DNA of 64,000 bases from Candidatus Bathyarchaeota archaeon (GCA_026014485.1 JAOZIE010000020.1:110875-174874); one strand, 5' to 3'. Positions 46,754 to 55,557 are shown, numbered from the stretch's first letter. Notes: a model not told the origin generated them from the sequence alone. Numbers and translations are program-made.

Positions 46754-49700
46754 TTATTTGCTTCGTTTGGTGTAGAAGTATACACCGACAATTACGACAA
46801 CAATCACAATGACTGCGATTATTGCGTAAATGTATTCGATAGCTAAGCCACTTGCGGGTTCTTCAGTAGGAGCAGCAGTAGGTGCAACAGTAGGTTCGAG
46901 GGTTGCGGTTGGTGCAGCTGTTGGTTGAGTTGTTGGTGTTGCAGTTGGTGCTGCGACGACGTTGATTGGGTTCCATTCGCCGTAAGCTTCATTATATGTC
47001 AGGCTAGCGGTGCGTTTGCCTTCGTAGTAGACTACCCAGCCCCATTCACCTTCAGTGGTTGGGTTGTAGTTGAAGGTAAAGTATCCAGTCTGGTTGGTAG
47101 TTGCAGTCAATATTTGATCGGTTCCGTCTGGTTTGGTTAGAGATAGCTGTACTTCCACATTTGGCAGTCCCGGATGGTAGTTGCTAGCGTATGGAGTATG
47201 GACGCCGTCTTCCCATACCAGTTCCATTGGGTTGGCAGTCAAGCGTCCGCCGATAGTTATGGTTTCGTTGTTCCACATCACAGCGCCTTTGTTAGATGCC
47301 GCGTAGAGGTTGAAGTCAACAGTTGGCGAATCATCAAAGCAGTACATAATGCCCTCAGTTGTACCAATGTACATCTTGGCCTCCCAGATTGCAGGAGAAC
47401 AAACCACGTTTCCGCCAGCTGTGAATACAGACAAAGTGCTCAAGTCAGTAGCATTCAAACAGTAGAGGCTGCCGATGTCTGAGCCGATGTAGATCTTTGC
47501 GCCTGTTAAGTCGTCTGCGTATGCAACTGAAGACTGAATCTGATAACCCAGCCATGCCCCTGCTACGCGATTTCCAGGTATCCTACCGGTGGAGTCCGGC
47601 GTTTGATATGTTCCAACACGTGGATTTGTAGCATTCATAGCTGTTACCTCAAAGTTCTCGCCACCATAGAGTAGCCCATTCCAGTATGCTGCAACGAAAC
47701 CCGGTTGAGTGTTTCCAGCGCGTGAAACATTCCAGACGCTCTCACCTGTTGCCGCATCGAAAGCAAAGTATCTTATTCCGCCTCCCATTGAGGGATAGCT
47801 CATGTTCTCAGCGGCGTAGTGGGCGCGGTCGTATAAGGCTGTGCCGTATTGAACTCCTCCTCCGATGAAGACATTTCCTTCGGCTACTGTTGGCGTGCTA
47901 ATGCTGAAGAACTCGCAGTAAGCTGCATTGACTATGTCAGACATGTTAAGCGGGAAGCTTCTCCATTTGAAGCTAAGGTCTGCTGCGTTTAGAGCGTACA
48001 GGTGGGCGTCTCCAGATGCTATGTAGACTATGCCGTTAGCGTAGGTGGGTGAACCAAAGATTGGTCCTTCAGTCGTATAGGTATGCTGTACGGTTCCGTC
48101 TGAAGTGCTAAGACAGTAAACTTTGCCGTCTAAAGAGCCCGCATAGAGTTTGGTGCCTATCACTATTGGAGAAGAGCGTAAATCAGCTTCGTTAACATCG
48201 AGCAAATACGGGAAGAATCCACCAGCAGAAGTTTTCCATATTTGTTCGCCGCTTTCAGCGTTTAAGCAATAGAAGTAACCATCGTCAGCGCCAGTGAAAA
48301 CTCGACCATTAACAACTGTAGCTGAAGACCGTACGTAGTGGCCAATGGTGAAATTCCAGATTTTCTCGCCAGTATATGCGTCAAGGCAGTACCAGTTCTT
48401 GTCTGCGGAACCGAAGTACACTTTGCCGTCTACGACTGCGGGTGAACTGGAAATGTCGCCACCAGCTTGATATTCCCATCTGGGCGTAGAGATGTTTGTG
48501 GGGCCTTGTTGACCTACCGCGACTCTTGGGTTCTCAATGTTTCCGAGAAAGCCGTAATTCCAGTCCTTTGGCTCGCCGCCAATGCAGTATAAGATTCCAC
48601 CTGATATTCCATAGAGGTTCCCGTAAGCAATTGAAGGTGTAGCGAAGTTTATGCCGTTAAGTTTCCATAGTTGGGTTCCAGTGTATGCGTCAAAGCATGT
48701 AGTCTCATATCCTGGCATCAATAATCCTGCAGTCACAGAACCTGCTGCGCTATCACATGTAGACGTGTAAACTTTGCCATCCGCGCAAGTCATTGTGGTA
48801 TAAGAGATTCTAAAGTAGGCTGGCTGCTTCCATATCTGTTCTCCTGTTTCAACGTCAAATGCTCTAACAGCACCGTACGGGTCAGTTTCCACAGTGGTAT
48901 CAAAGACAATGCCCATGCCTACGGTGCCCCTATAAGCGGAGAATGCTCTGACACCTTTCTCAGTCGACCATAGCATTTCGCCGGTTTCTCCGTCGAAGCA
49001 AATCATTTGCCAAGTTACCGCTGAGATGTACAGTTTACCATCCATGTACATAGCTGATTGTTGTGCAATTCCGCCTAACGTATGTGACTCCCATATGCGA
49101 TTTCCGTTGATGTCTAATGCATACACTTCTCCTTCGGTACTTCCAAGGAAGAGTTTGCCGTCGCCAGAACAAAGGATTTCAGATGCACTATCCGCTCTAT
49201 ATATCCAAGCGATTGTCGGTTGTTTTGTGGGGTCGGATACGTCATGAGCTACTATCTGAGCTTCATGCTTTACGTCATCGTATGCATGATTGAAAAACAT
49301 CTTCATGCTGGTGGAATAGTGCCCACCAAAGTATGTTCCGGACCCAGGTTGGCGATTGGCATTAGGTGTGGTTGCGTTCCATACTAAGTCTCCGTTGCTG
49401 ATCAAGCGGATCGTTAGACCACTACCCCCTATCGTTAGGAAGTATGTGTCGTCAAGCTTGTGTATGCCGTTGACAGCTGTTATTGATGGTGTTCCTGGAG
49501 CCTCACTAGTGTAAATGAGGGCGCCAGTAAAGGGGTCAGTTGTATATACAGTAGTGCCCGAAGCGGTGAAAAGCATTCCATTAAAAGCACACACCATACC
49601 AGAAGTGCCTCGTCCACTAACACTCCATAGCACATTGGCAACGTCAGGCGCAGGACCAGCATTGTACCCCGTATTTCCCTCATCGGATCCAGCATGTGGC

Positions 49701-49834
49701 CAGTCGTATTGCATTATGTCTCCGTAGTCGGTTGTGTTTATTTGGGCGCCAGCAAGCAGCGTGACTGTAGAGATCAGCATCAAAGCAGTTAGAATTGCTA
49801 CTATGATTCTTAGGGTCTGTTTTTTTTCTATCAT
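46754..49834 (-). CDS. Large secreted PQQ-like beta-propeller protein with membrane anchor (paralogue 3)
   Basis: 1026 residues. Signal peptide MIEKKQTLRIIVAILTALML, shared TDYGDIMQYDWPHAGSDEG opening, and repeated blades (DAYTGEKIWNFTIGHYVRSS region; NAESGEQIWKTSAGG; STSDGTVQHTYTTEG). An Ig-like domain (residues about 860-960) precedes a Pro/Thr/Ala linker, a membrane helix and a KRSK tail. It is divergent from the TrmB regulator 129 bases away, which may control it. It is the best candidate for the parent of the tandem pair with paralogue 2. Confidence 0.85.
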   Translation of the reverse strand: MIEKKQTLRIIVAILTALMLISTVTLLAGAQINTTDYGDIMQYDWPHAGSDEGNTGYNAGPAPDVANVLWSVSGRGTSGMVCAFNGMLFTASGTTVYTTDPFTGALIYTSEAPGTPSITAVNGIHKLDDTYFLTIGGSGLTIRLISNGDLVWNATTPNANRQPGSGTYFGGHYSTSMKMFFNHAYDDVKHEAQIVAHDVSDPTKQPTIAWIYRADSASEILCSGDGKLFLGSTEGEVYALDINGNRIWESHTLGGIAQQSAMYMDGKLYISAVTWQMICFDGETGEMLWSTEKGVRAFSAYRGTVGMGIVFDTTVETDPYGAVRAFDVETGEQIWKQPAYFRISYTTMTCADGKVYTSTCDSAAGSVTAGLLMPGYETTCFDAYTGTQLWKLNGINFATPSIAYGNLYGISGGILYCIGGEPKDWNYGFLGNIENPRVAVGQQGPTNISTPRWEYQAGGDISSSPAVVDGKVYFGSADKNWYCLDAYTGEKIWNFTIGHYVRSSATVVNGRVFTGADDGYFYCLNAESGEQIWKTSAGGFFPYLLDVNEADLRSSPIVIGTKLYAGSLDGKVYCLSTSDGTVQHTYTTEGPIFGSPTYANGIVYIASGDAHLYALNAADLSFKWRSFPLNMSDIVNAAYCEFFSISTPTVAEGNVFIGGGVQYGTALYDRAHYAAENMSYPSMGGGIRYFAFDAATGESVWNVSRAGNTQPGFVAAYWNGLLYGGENFEVTAMNATNPRVGTYQTPDSTGRIPGNRVAGAWLGYQIQSSVAYADDLTGAKIYIGSDIGSLYCLNATDLSTLSVFTAGGNVVCSPAIWEAKMYIGTTEGIMYCFDDSPTVDFNLYAASNKGAVMWNNETITIGGRLTANPMELVWEDGVHTPYASNYHPGLPNVEVQLSLTKPDGTDQILTATTNQTGYFTFNYNPTTEGEWGWVVYYEGKRTASLTYNEAYGEWNPINVVAAPTATPTTQPTAAPTATLEPTVAPTAAPTEEPASGLAIEYIYAIIAVIVIVVVIVGVYFYTKRSK

Positions 49835-49935
49835 TGTTTTTTTGTCACCGTAAAGCCCCAGTTTGCCTGCTGGGGCATCTTAAATGTTTGTTGTCTTTGC
49901 AACCGACTGACAAAAAATATATCGAGGGCAGCTCA
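49835..49935 (-). promoter_or_regulatory. Promoter and leader of paralogue 3 with hairpin copy B
   Basis: Minus-strand GATATATTTT near 49912-49922 is a TATA candidate; CATTTAAG nearer the gene is another. A perfect inverted repeat GCCCCAG/CTGGGGC with eight-base loop spans 49855-49876, 21 bases before the ATG. If the inner TATA is used, the repeat would be an operator rather than a leader hairpin. Confidence 0.6.
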
Positions 49936-49963
49936 TGAGTTGTGTTGATAGTGCAGATTCACA

Positions 49964-50770
49964 ATGATTCCTAAAGAAGAAATTCAAATTCTTGTCGATC
50001 TGGGGCTTACTGTATCTCAGGCGACTGTGTACCTTTCTCTTGTCAGGTTTGAAAGTGCAAGCGCAAGAACTCTTTCTATGGTTTCCTCAGTTGCACGGCA
50101 GGATGTTTATCAAATTCTATCTGCCCTAGAAGAACTGGGTTTAGTTGAACGAATATTAGCTAAGCCGTTGAAATTCAGAGCTACACACATCAAAAATGCA
50201 CTTACAGTCCTGCAGCAGCGTGTGTCTGTTAGAACCTCCGATTTGAATAAACGGGCCATTACCCTGTTTAGTCAGTCAAAATATTGGGATATACCCAGCA
50301 AAGGTTCGTTCGAGTCTTTTTTTGAAGTACGAAATGCTTACAGAGATGATCCCAGTGTCAAAGAAGCGTTAGCAAAAGCACGTAACACTGTAAGACTGTT
50401 GGGTAGCAATTTCCGTTGGCCCGTTTGGTTTAGTTTTATGGATGAAACGATTTCCGCTTCACAAAGAGGCGTAAAAGTCCAAATCCTCATGTCAGCGCAC
50501 CAGAAAGCTTTGCCTCCGTCTATTAACGATGTAAACATCGAAACAAGATTTTCGAAAAACATACGGGGTGCAAATGTAGTTATTTTTGATAGGAATAAAG
50601 TGACAATGTGGGAAAATTCGGACGCAGAACAGACAGCCCACCTGCCAGTGAAAGCGCTCTGGTCAAACCATCCTGGTTTAATCGAACTGTTCATCGACTA
50701 TTTCGAATTAAAGTGGAATTCTGCCACCCCCTCAGATGGCTTCATTACTGAAGTCAGTGAAAGTCAATAG
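49964..50770 (+). CDS. TrmB-family transcription regulator
   Basis: 268 residues. Residues about 5-75 form a winged helix of the TrmB type (LVDLGLTVSQATVYLSLVRFESASARTLS, positions 12-40; VYQILSALEELGLVERI). The C-terminal part (FESFFEVRNAYRDDP; VKVQILMSAHQ; NVVIFDRNKVTMWEN) resembles the TrmB/phospholipase-D-like effector domain. It likely senses a sugar or other small ligand. It is divergent from the PQQ gene, so surface propeller expression is a plausible target. An AT-rich promoter overlaps the shared 129-base gap. Confidence 0.85.
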   Translation: MIPKEEIQILVDLGLTVSQATVYLSLVRFESASARTLSMVSSVARQDVYQILSALEELGLVERILAKPLKFRATHIKNALTVLQQRVSVRTSDLNKRAITLFSQSKYWDIPSKGSFESFFEVRNAYRDDPSVKEALAKARNTVRLLGSNFRWPVWFSFMDETISASQRGVKVQILMSAHQKALPPSINDVNIETRFSKNIRGANVVIFDRNKVTMWENSDAEQTAHLPVKALWSNHPGLIELFIDYFELKWNSATPSDGFITEVSESQ

Positions 50771-50814
50771 AACAATTGCTTCTGCAATTCTGTTTCTATT
50801 AGACATAGGTTCTA

Positions 50815-50944
50815 TGGCGGGCGGGGAGGGATTTGAACCCTCGACCCCCAACTTAGGAGGCTGGTGCTCTCTACGTGACAAGCAGTTTAGAACCCGCGAC
50901 CAGTACTTTAAACGGCTTGCCAATCCGTACTGAGCTACTCGCCC
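50815..50944 (-). tRNA. tRNA-Arg (anticodon CCT) with a D-loop intron and encoded CCA; integration target
   Basis: Minus strand. Acceptor GGGCGAG (50944-50938) faces CCCGCCC (50825-50819), with an A-C mismatch at pair 6-67. The D-stem is GCTC (50935-50932) and GAGC (50869-50866), interrupted by an intron of about 52 bases (near 50871-50922). Anticodon stem CCAGC/GTTGG has loop CTCCTAA, and the T-arm is GAGGG-TTCAAAT-CCCTC. CCA is at 50817-50815. The intron folds by CAAGC-GCTTG and GTTTA-TAAAC. The first 25 bases lie in the 28-base attachment core. A TATA-like TTTCTATAGG (about 50980-50971) is on the element side. Confidence 0.85.
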
Positions 50945-50947
50945 ACA
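50920..50947. repeat. Left attachment core (28-base direct repeat)
   Basis: Identical to 55837-55864. On the minus strand it begins a few bases ahead of the tRNA and covers acceptor 5' strand, D-stem 5' strand and most of the D-loop of tRNA-Arg(CCT). Confidence 0.85.
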
Positions 50948-51925
50948 ATCCACAACCACAAAAGCAGCTACCTATAGAAACTTTACTAAGAATACAGAAG
51001 GTAATAGACCACTTAGAAGCCAAAGGCAGAAGCGAAAATACACGAAAAGGTGTGGAAAAACACATGAAACAAATCGCGCAGCGCGCAAACTTGGGCAATC
51101 CCGCCAGAAGTAGAACTCGCAATAGCCCGATACAAATGTATAGACCCACGCACACGAAAACCGACCAACAAACCCGCATCAAATTGTTACAAAGATAAAT
51201 TAATCCACGTTTACGACCACTACAGAAAATTTTTCAAACTTGAATGGAGCAACGGAGAAAAACCAGTCTACAGACCCGAAGAACACGGAATACAGCCGCC
51301 AACAGCAGAAAAATGCGCTTTATTAATAGCCTCCGCGAAAGGAACGCTCAGCCTCAAAATAGACATAAGTGTGCAAACAGGATTAAGACCGATAGAAGTA
51401 CAGGGATACAAAGGACTAAAGGCAAAAGACATACACACAGACCAACGAACAATAACAGCTCTAAACACAAAAGGATGCAACGCAAGACCGCCCATGCAAA
51501 TAAGCGAGGAACTGAACGCCCGACTAAGAAAATACATCACAGACAAAAACCTTCAACCCGAAGATTACCTATTCAAAGGAGCCGCAGCAAGATATGGTGA
51601 AACATACCGCCGATTCAGAAACAGACTTGCCGACAAACTCAACGACCAAACAATAAAAACCATACGCCTCTATGATTTGAGACACTATTACATAACAAAA
51701 CAACTGAGAAAAATCCAGAATTGCGAAATAGTGCGCCAAATCGTCGGACACAAACGCTTAGACACAACTCAAAAGTACTTTCATCTGCTCGCGAATATAA
51801 ACAGCGGGGAATGGATAATAGAAGGAACAACCGACACAGAACGAGCTAAACAACTGCTCGCAGAAGACTTCCAATACCAACTGACTACACCTGATGGAAC
51901 GCTACTTTTCAGGAAACCAAAGTAA
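50948..51925 (+). pseudogene. Integrase C-terminal part (intC), tyrosine recombinase, with a frameshift
   Basis: From the core the first frame reads NPQPQKQLPIETLLRIQKVI and on through the core-binding domain to IAQRANLG (about 51095). The +1 frame then continues as WAIPPEVELAIARYK and a catalytic domain to 51925. The catalytic Arg is in QTGLRPIEV, the box II R-H region is DLRHYYITKQ, and the Tyr is in GHKRLDTTQKYFHL. The two frames meet near 51080-51092. A catalytic fragment could still be made from GTG 51371. Upstream it joins in frame with intN if the element is excised. Confidence 0.78.
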
Positions 51926-52015
51926 ACGATGGGTGAAAACCGCCCTCTCTTCTTTACACGATGTTAACAAACTTAACGCTAAAACAACGCAGGCTTAATG
52001 GGTACCCTTTGTTTT

Positions 52016-52929
52016 CTAAAGGCACATAACCTGATATCTATTCTTGCTCCAAAAATTCGGCATTGAAGAGTATCGCCTAAACAAGCTTTGTCGGTCTTGA
52101 ATACATCCCAAAAACGCAGGTACACCCAATAGCCCTTTCAATAGACTGATAATCGCATCAATCTTGGTCTCTGCATCAAAGAACTTGATATTTCGCAAGA
52201 TACAAAGTGCCTCTTCAAACTTTTCACACCTATAATTCTCTCTTGCGACTCTTTCAGCCCCGCTTTTTCGTCTTTGGTTAGTTCTCCGTGCTCGTAGACA
52301 TTAAGGACATGTGGAAGAGCACACAGGCTATCAAAAAGAACCTTGTGCCATTGCTGCTTTGTTTCAGGCGTTGGTGCTTTCTGCTCTGGGGCATCGAAAA
52401 AAATTCTTCTTGAAACTGGGTTTACAACACCGTTCTTTGCAAGCTCTGCATTTACAGAAAAATCACAGATTCCACAAGAAAATGAGTCGTAAAAATTAGC
52501 ATCCCCCAAAACATATTTTGTGGAATCAACCTCAATCGGAACGCCCCCCATAAACCCTTTCTGGTAAGGGAAAAACCCTGCTTCTTCGAACAACCTTTCT
52601 TCTTTTGCATGTCCTGTTTCATGACAAATACAGAAACGAATAGCGGAAGGAAAATCCACTTCATACCTCTTCGATAGGTTAACTATTCGTTTGTAAAAAA
52701 TCCGATTAATGTCATAATGCCAATCATGATCAGCTAATTCAATTCCTCTCATCACTGAGTTTATATTTGAAAATGCCTCGACACGTCCATCGAGGAAGAA
52801 AGGCACTTTCAACCCAAAAATCTGTTTAGCTTTTTCTTGCGCGTGTGCCAACTCCAAAAAAAGCTCCCTAGATGATAGCCTCCTAAATCGTTGTACGAAA
52901 AGGGCAGCGCTTAAACACAACGGTTTCAT
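52016..52929 (-). pseudogene. HETGH zinc-metalloprotease-like protein, frameshifted near its C-terminus
   Basis: The first frame (52929 to about 52220) gives 235 residues ending in GLKESQERIIGV. It holds RFCICHETGHAKEERLFEE, a zincin HExxH motif with a glutamate further on as possible third ligand. CGICDF and a Cys pair are also present. After the A-rich run near 52220 a different frame continues sensibly as KFEEALCILRNIKFFDAETK to 52016. The unshifted frame instead runs to a stop at 52138 through unlikely sequence. I do not recognise the family. It is element cargo and may process a partner or act on the host surface; that is only inference. Confidence 0.6.
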
Positions 52930-53008
52930 ATTCGAGTATTCTTGTACTTTCTAAATTTAAGAATTTAACTATATTTCGAAAGAGCAATAAACGCCAAAAT
53001 CAACATAC

Positions 53009-53197
53009 ATGACTTGCGAACATTGCGGCATGATTGTAAAAAGAAACTACGCAAGTACCCGTACTGTAGGCTATGTTAAGAGACAAATGACTCAATGGTT
53101 GCTACCCTTAAGCGTCGCTTGTGCTCATGGAACTTATGGAAAGCGTAAAATAAAACTTGGAAGCAAAGAGAGTAAAAGCTTGAGTGTGGTGTCATAA
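53009..53197 (+). CDS. Possible small protein with N-terminal CxxC
   Basis: 62 residues beginning MTCEHCGMIVKRNYA, then a basic C-terminus. The CxxC could bind zinc as half of a small DNA-binding knuckle. No ribosome-binding site is clear, and it ends where the membrane-protein frame begins. It is listed with low confidence as element cargo. Confidence 0.3.
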   Translation: MTCEHCGMIVKRNYASTRTVGYVKRQMTQWLLPLSVACAHGTYGKRKIKLGSKESKSLSVVS

Positions 53198-53198
53198 A

Positions 53199-53840
53199 GT
53201 GAACCAAAGAGCAATTGTACTTGCCGTAACAGGTGTGGGAGTGTTCATAATTATTTCCATTATTTCACTCGCTATTCTTGAAGCCATTACTTGGCAAATG
53301 ACGGGCGCAATAGGCACCTGCACAGGCGCGGTTGTAGCAGCTACAATCGGGATTTCCAATCTTATGATGAAGCAAACACCATTATACGAAAAATCTTCGA
53401 CAATTTCCACAGTCAGGTCAAATTCTTGGAACCCTCTTCCAAAGGTCAGCTTTACAGTTTCTCAGACTTTACTTCGCATACTCAAATTCCCACAAGTTGG
53501 ATGGGAGGCTCGCAATGAAAGTCCATATCAGTTAAATGTAATGATTGAGGTTCACCCAATCCTAGGAGGAAAAGACTTGCACCCACTTTCTGACAAGCAC
53601 ATAAATGGACGCAGCATCTACCCCGTCGAACCTAATAGCCCCATTTTCATAAACGGATGTTTTACTCTTCCATCGATATGCGCCACCAGCAACGCTGAAC
53701 TGATTCTTGAAATTCGTGCCACGGTAGAAGATACCAATGATTTAACAAAGGGCAAATACAGGCTCATTCCGAGACGATGGAAATACAATAGACGAAGCAA
53801 CACTTGGTCATATCATCCCCAAATGCTGTCGCCCGAATAA
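53199..53840 (+). CDS. Element-borne membrane protein, unknown family
   Basis: About 213 residues from GTG 53199; GTG 53184 is an alternative. Two hydrophobic segments (AIVLAVTGVGVFIIISIISL and AIGTCTGAVVAATIGISNL) occupy the first 60 residues. The remaining 150 form a soluble, beta-rich domain (FTVSQTLLRILKFPQVGWEARN, positions about 87-108). No family is recognised. In a small integrative replicon this could be a structural membrane protein of a pleomorphic virus or a plasmid surface protein, but nothing in the sequence proves either. Confidence 0.55.
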   Translation: MNQRAIVLAVTGVGVFIIISIISLAILEAITWQMTGAIGTCTGAVVAATIGISNLMMKQTPLYEKSSTISTVRSNSWNPLPKVSFTVSQTLLRILKFPQVGWEARNESPYQLNVMIEVHPILGGKDLHPLSDKHINGRSIYPVEPNSPIFINGCFTLPSICATSNAELILEIRATVEDTNDLTKGKYRLIPRRWKYNRRSNTWSYHPQMLSPE

Positions 53841-53922
53841 TGTTTTTCACTCGGCGTCGCTTCGCTTCCGCCTCGCACGTTCCAGTAAACGAAGACATAA
53901 GCGCAGCTAATTCTGAGCGGAG

Positions 53923-55135
53923 TCATCCAGTATCAGGTTTCAAAATCCACCTCGGAACCCCTCGTTCATCCAGAAAATCGCTCCAACCTGACCGCATCCA
54001 GAACTCATTTAACGGGTTGCCCTCAGGCTCGCCAACGTACAGGATATGTTCCAACGGACTGCCACAGCACGGGCAAAGTTTTTCATGCACTCTTTTATCC
54101 CGAACCATCTTTAGCCTTCCGATAACTACACACACCAAACCAGAAAACAACCCTGTTTTCCTTTTTACCGCGAACAAATGCGGCATGGTTCATTTGGTAC
54201 CATAGGGTTCCGTGAATCGTTTTCCGTTTATCCTTCACCTTGAAAATGTACCCCTTACCTTTACCATCAAAGCCCGAATTGAAACGTCTCGCGCTACCCT
54301 CAAAACCACTACAACCCAAACAACACTTACGCGACTTCTTACACCGCCTACACCGCCCATAACCGCCATCAATATAACCCAAAATATGCCAATGATATGA
54401 AACATACCATCCTTTAGGTTGACCCGACTTCATAGCCTCATAATCATTACGATAACGTGAAACGTGAAAAATCAGCAAGCCACCCACAACACCAAGTGAC
54501 TCAAGGAGCATAATACACTTCTTTTTTAACGCAGGAAAATCCAGTCCGTAGTCAGAAGCAGGCGGCGAGACAATTATGTGCTCAGCCAAGCCCAAGCCAG
54601 CATGTTTCTTACCCTTCTTATCAACATAACCATTACTAAACTTCTTGAAACGCTCCTCCGCACGAGTAGCCTCATCAACAGCCCAACCACGCTTAAAACA
54701 AATGGGGCATTCAGGCTTATCGCAACTATGAAACCGCTTCTCATAATACACCTTCCCATGATACCTCTGCCCATCAACCGTGACAATACTATGCATGTCA
54801 ACATTCAAACAGCCCTTCATTACATGACGCCATGTGCCACACTTTTCTGAAGTTTGCCGACCGTGACCAACCATCTCATACTTACCAAACCGACCCCAAC
54901 CCTCCTCGGGCAACGGCTCAACATCACACTCATCAAAACTCTTAACCTCCCTATCATCATCATTGTCAAAACTCTCCTCATACGCCAACCACGCTTTTTT
55001 ATCGACAGCAGGAAACCGACTTGCATCACGAGCAACAAAACGAGCAACACCCTCAGGATAAGGCGATTCAGACAGCCAAAACCAGCCCCCTGTTAGTCCA
55101 AGCACACACCAAAACCCATCCACAAACACATGCAC
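53923..55135 (-). pseudogene. HUH-type rolling-circle Rep, with a frameshift before a C-terminal zinc finger
   Basis: The main frame (55135-54095) gives 346 residues. Motif 1 is near AEHIIVSPPAS, the HUH motif is YHWHILGYID, a cysteine knuckle CRRCKKSRKCCLGC follows, and YIFK gives the YxxK nucleophile. CDKPECPICF is an earlier zinc site. Near 54105 the frame is left, and the next frame (to 53923) continues as MVRDKRVHEKLCPCCGSPLEHI and on to a natural end, so the intact protein was probably about 400 residues. It would nick one strand at the origin. The start is uncertain; a TATA-like GTTATATAG lies at 55280-55272 on the minus strand. Confidence 0.72.
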
Positions 55136-55391
55136 TCAGACTAACAGAGGACAAAACAACACAACAACACAAACTAAAACAACGATAACAGCTAACCAAA
55201 TTCAACTCGAAGCATCTTAATCGCTTAACACTATGCTCCAATTACTTCACAAAAGCAACTCAGCCAACTCACTATATAACGCAAACTTGTATACTATAGA
55301 GCACCAAACCAAAACCCCGCACACAGCAGCAGTCTATCTAAAAAACCGACTTTTTCCGTCTTTTTTGAGGCACCGCAGAGACCGCCCCGCT
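55136..55391. promoter_or_regulatory. AT-rich region upstream of rep
   Basis: 256 bases. The minus-strand TATA-like GTTATATAGT at 55280-55271 and CTATAGTATAC just upstream may drive rep. No ORF was seen. It borders the inverted-repeat block. Confidence 0.45.
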
Positions 55392-55520
55392 GGGTTCCCG
55401 TTTTAACCCCTGAGGTTTCGCAAGTTTTAGTCTTGCGAAAATTTTATTCTCTCCTCGCCCTGCTCGGTCAAGATAAAATCAAGCCTCAGGGGAAAACCCC
55501 ACTTTGCTAAAAGGGAACCC
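55392..55520. repeat. Cloverleaf of nested inverted repeats (candidate replication origin)
   Basis: Outer stem GGGTTCCC-g-TTTTA (55392-55405) with TAAAAGGGAACCC (55508-55520). Second stem CCCCTGAGG (55407-55415) with CCTCAGGGG (55484-55492). Inside are two adjoining arms: TTTCGCAAG/CTTGCGAAA (55416-55440) and ATTTTAT/ATAAAAT (55441-55479). Almost every base of the stems pairs. It lies just upstream of rep, so a double-strand or single-strand origin is the first reading. Confidence 0.85.
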
Positions 55521-55522
55521 TC

Positions 55523-55557
55523 GCCCCAAAGGGGCTTCACCTTGTCCAGACAAGGTG
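55523..55557. repeat. Two further perfect hairpins beside the cloverleaf
   Basis: GCCCC-AAA-GGGGC (55523-55535) and CACCTTGT-CCAG-ACAAGGTG (55538-55557). They continue the structured block toward intN. Confidence 0.85.

Larger units (their letters stand above)
43300..49935 (-). repeat. Tandem duplication of a PQQ-propeller gene with its flanks
   Basis: Unit A runs from about 43300 to 46520 and unit B from about 46590 to 49935. Both share a 3' flank, a coding frame of about 3 kb and a roughly 95-base promoter/leader, in the same order and orientation. Leader identity is visibly higher than that of the middle of the coding regions. Confidence 0.75.

Noticed and set aside
43300..49935. CRISPR array
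   Set aside because: Repeats here are coding blades and duplicated flanks, not short regularly spaced repeats; none was seen elsewhere in the window.
51244..51600. 118-residue Arg/Lys-rich frame
   Set aside because: It overlaps the integrase catalytic domain in another frame and has the biased composition of a shadow frame.
54578..55096. Two Thr/Leu/Ile-rich plus-strand frames
   Set aside because: They are antisense to the rep gene, which has clear HUH and zinc motifs.
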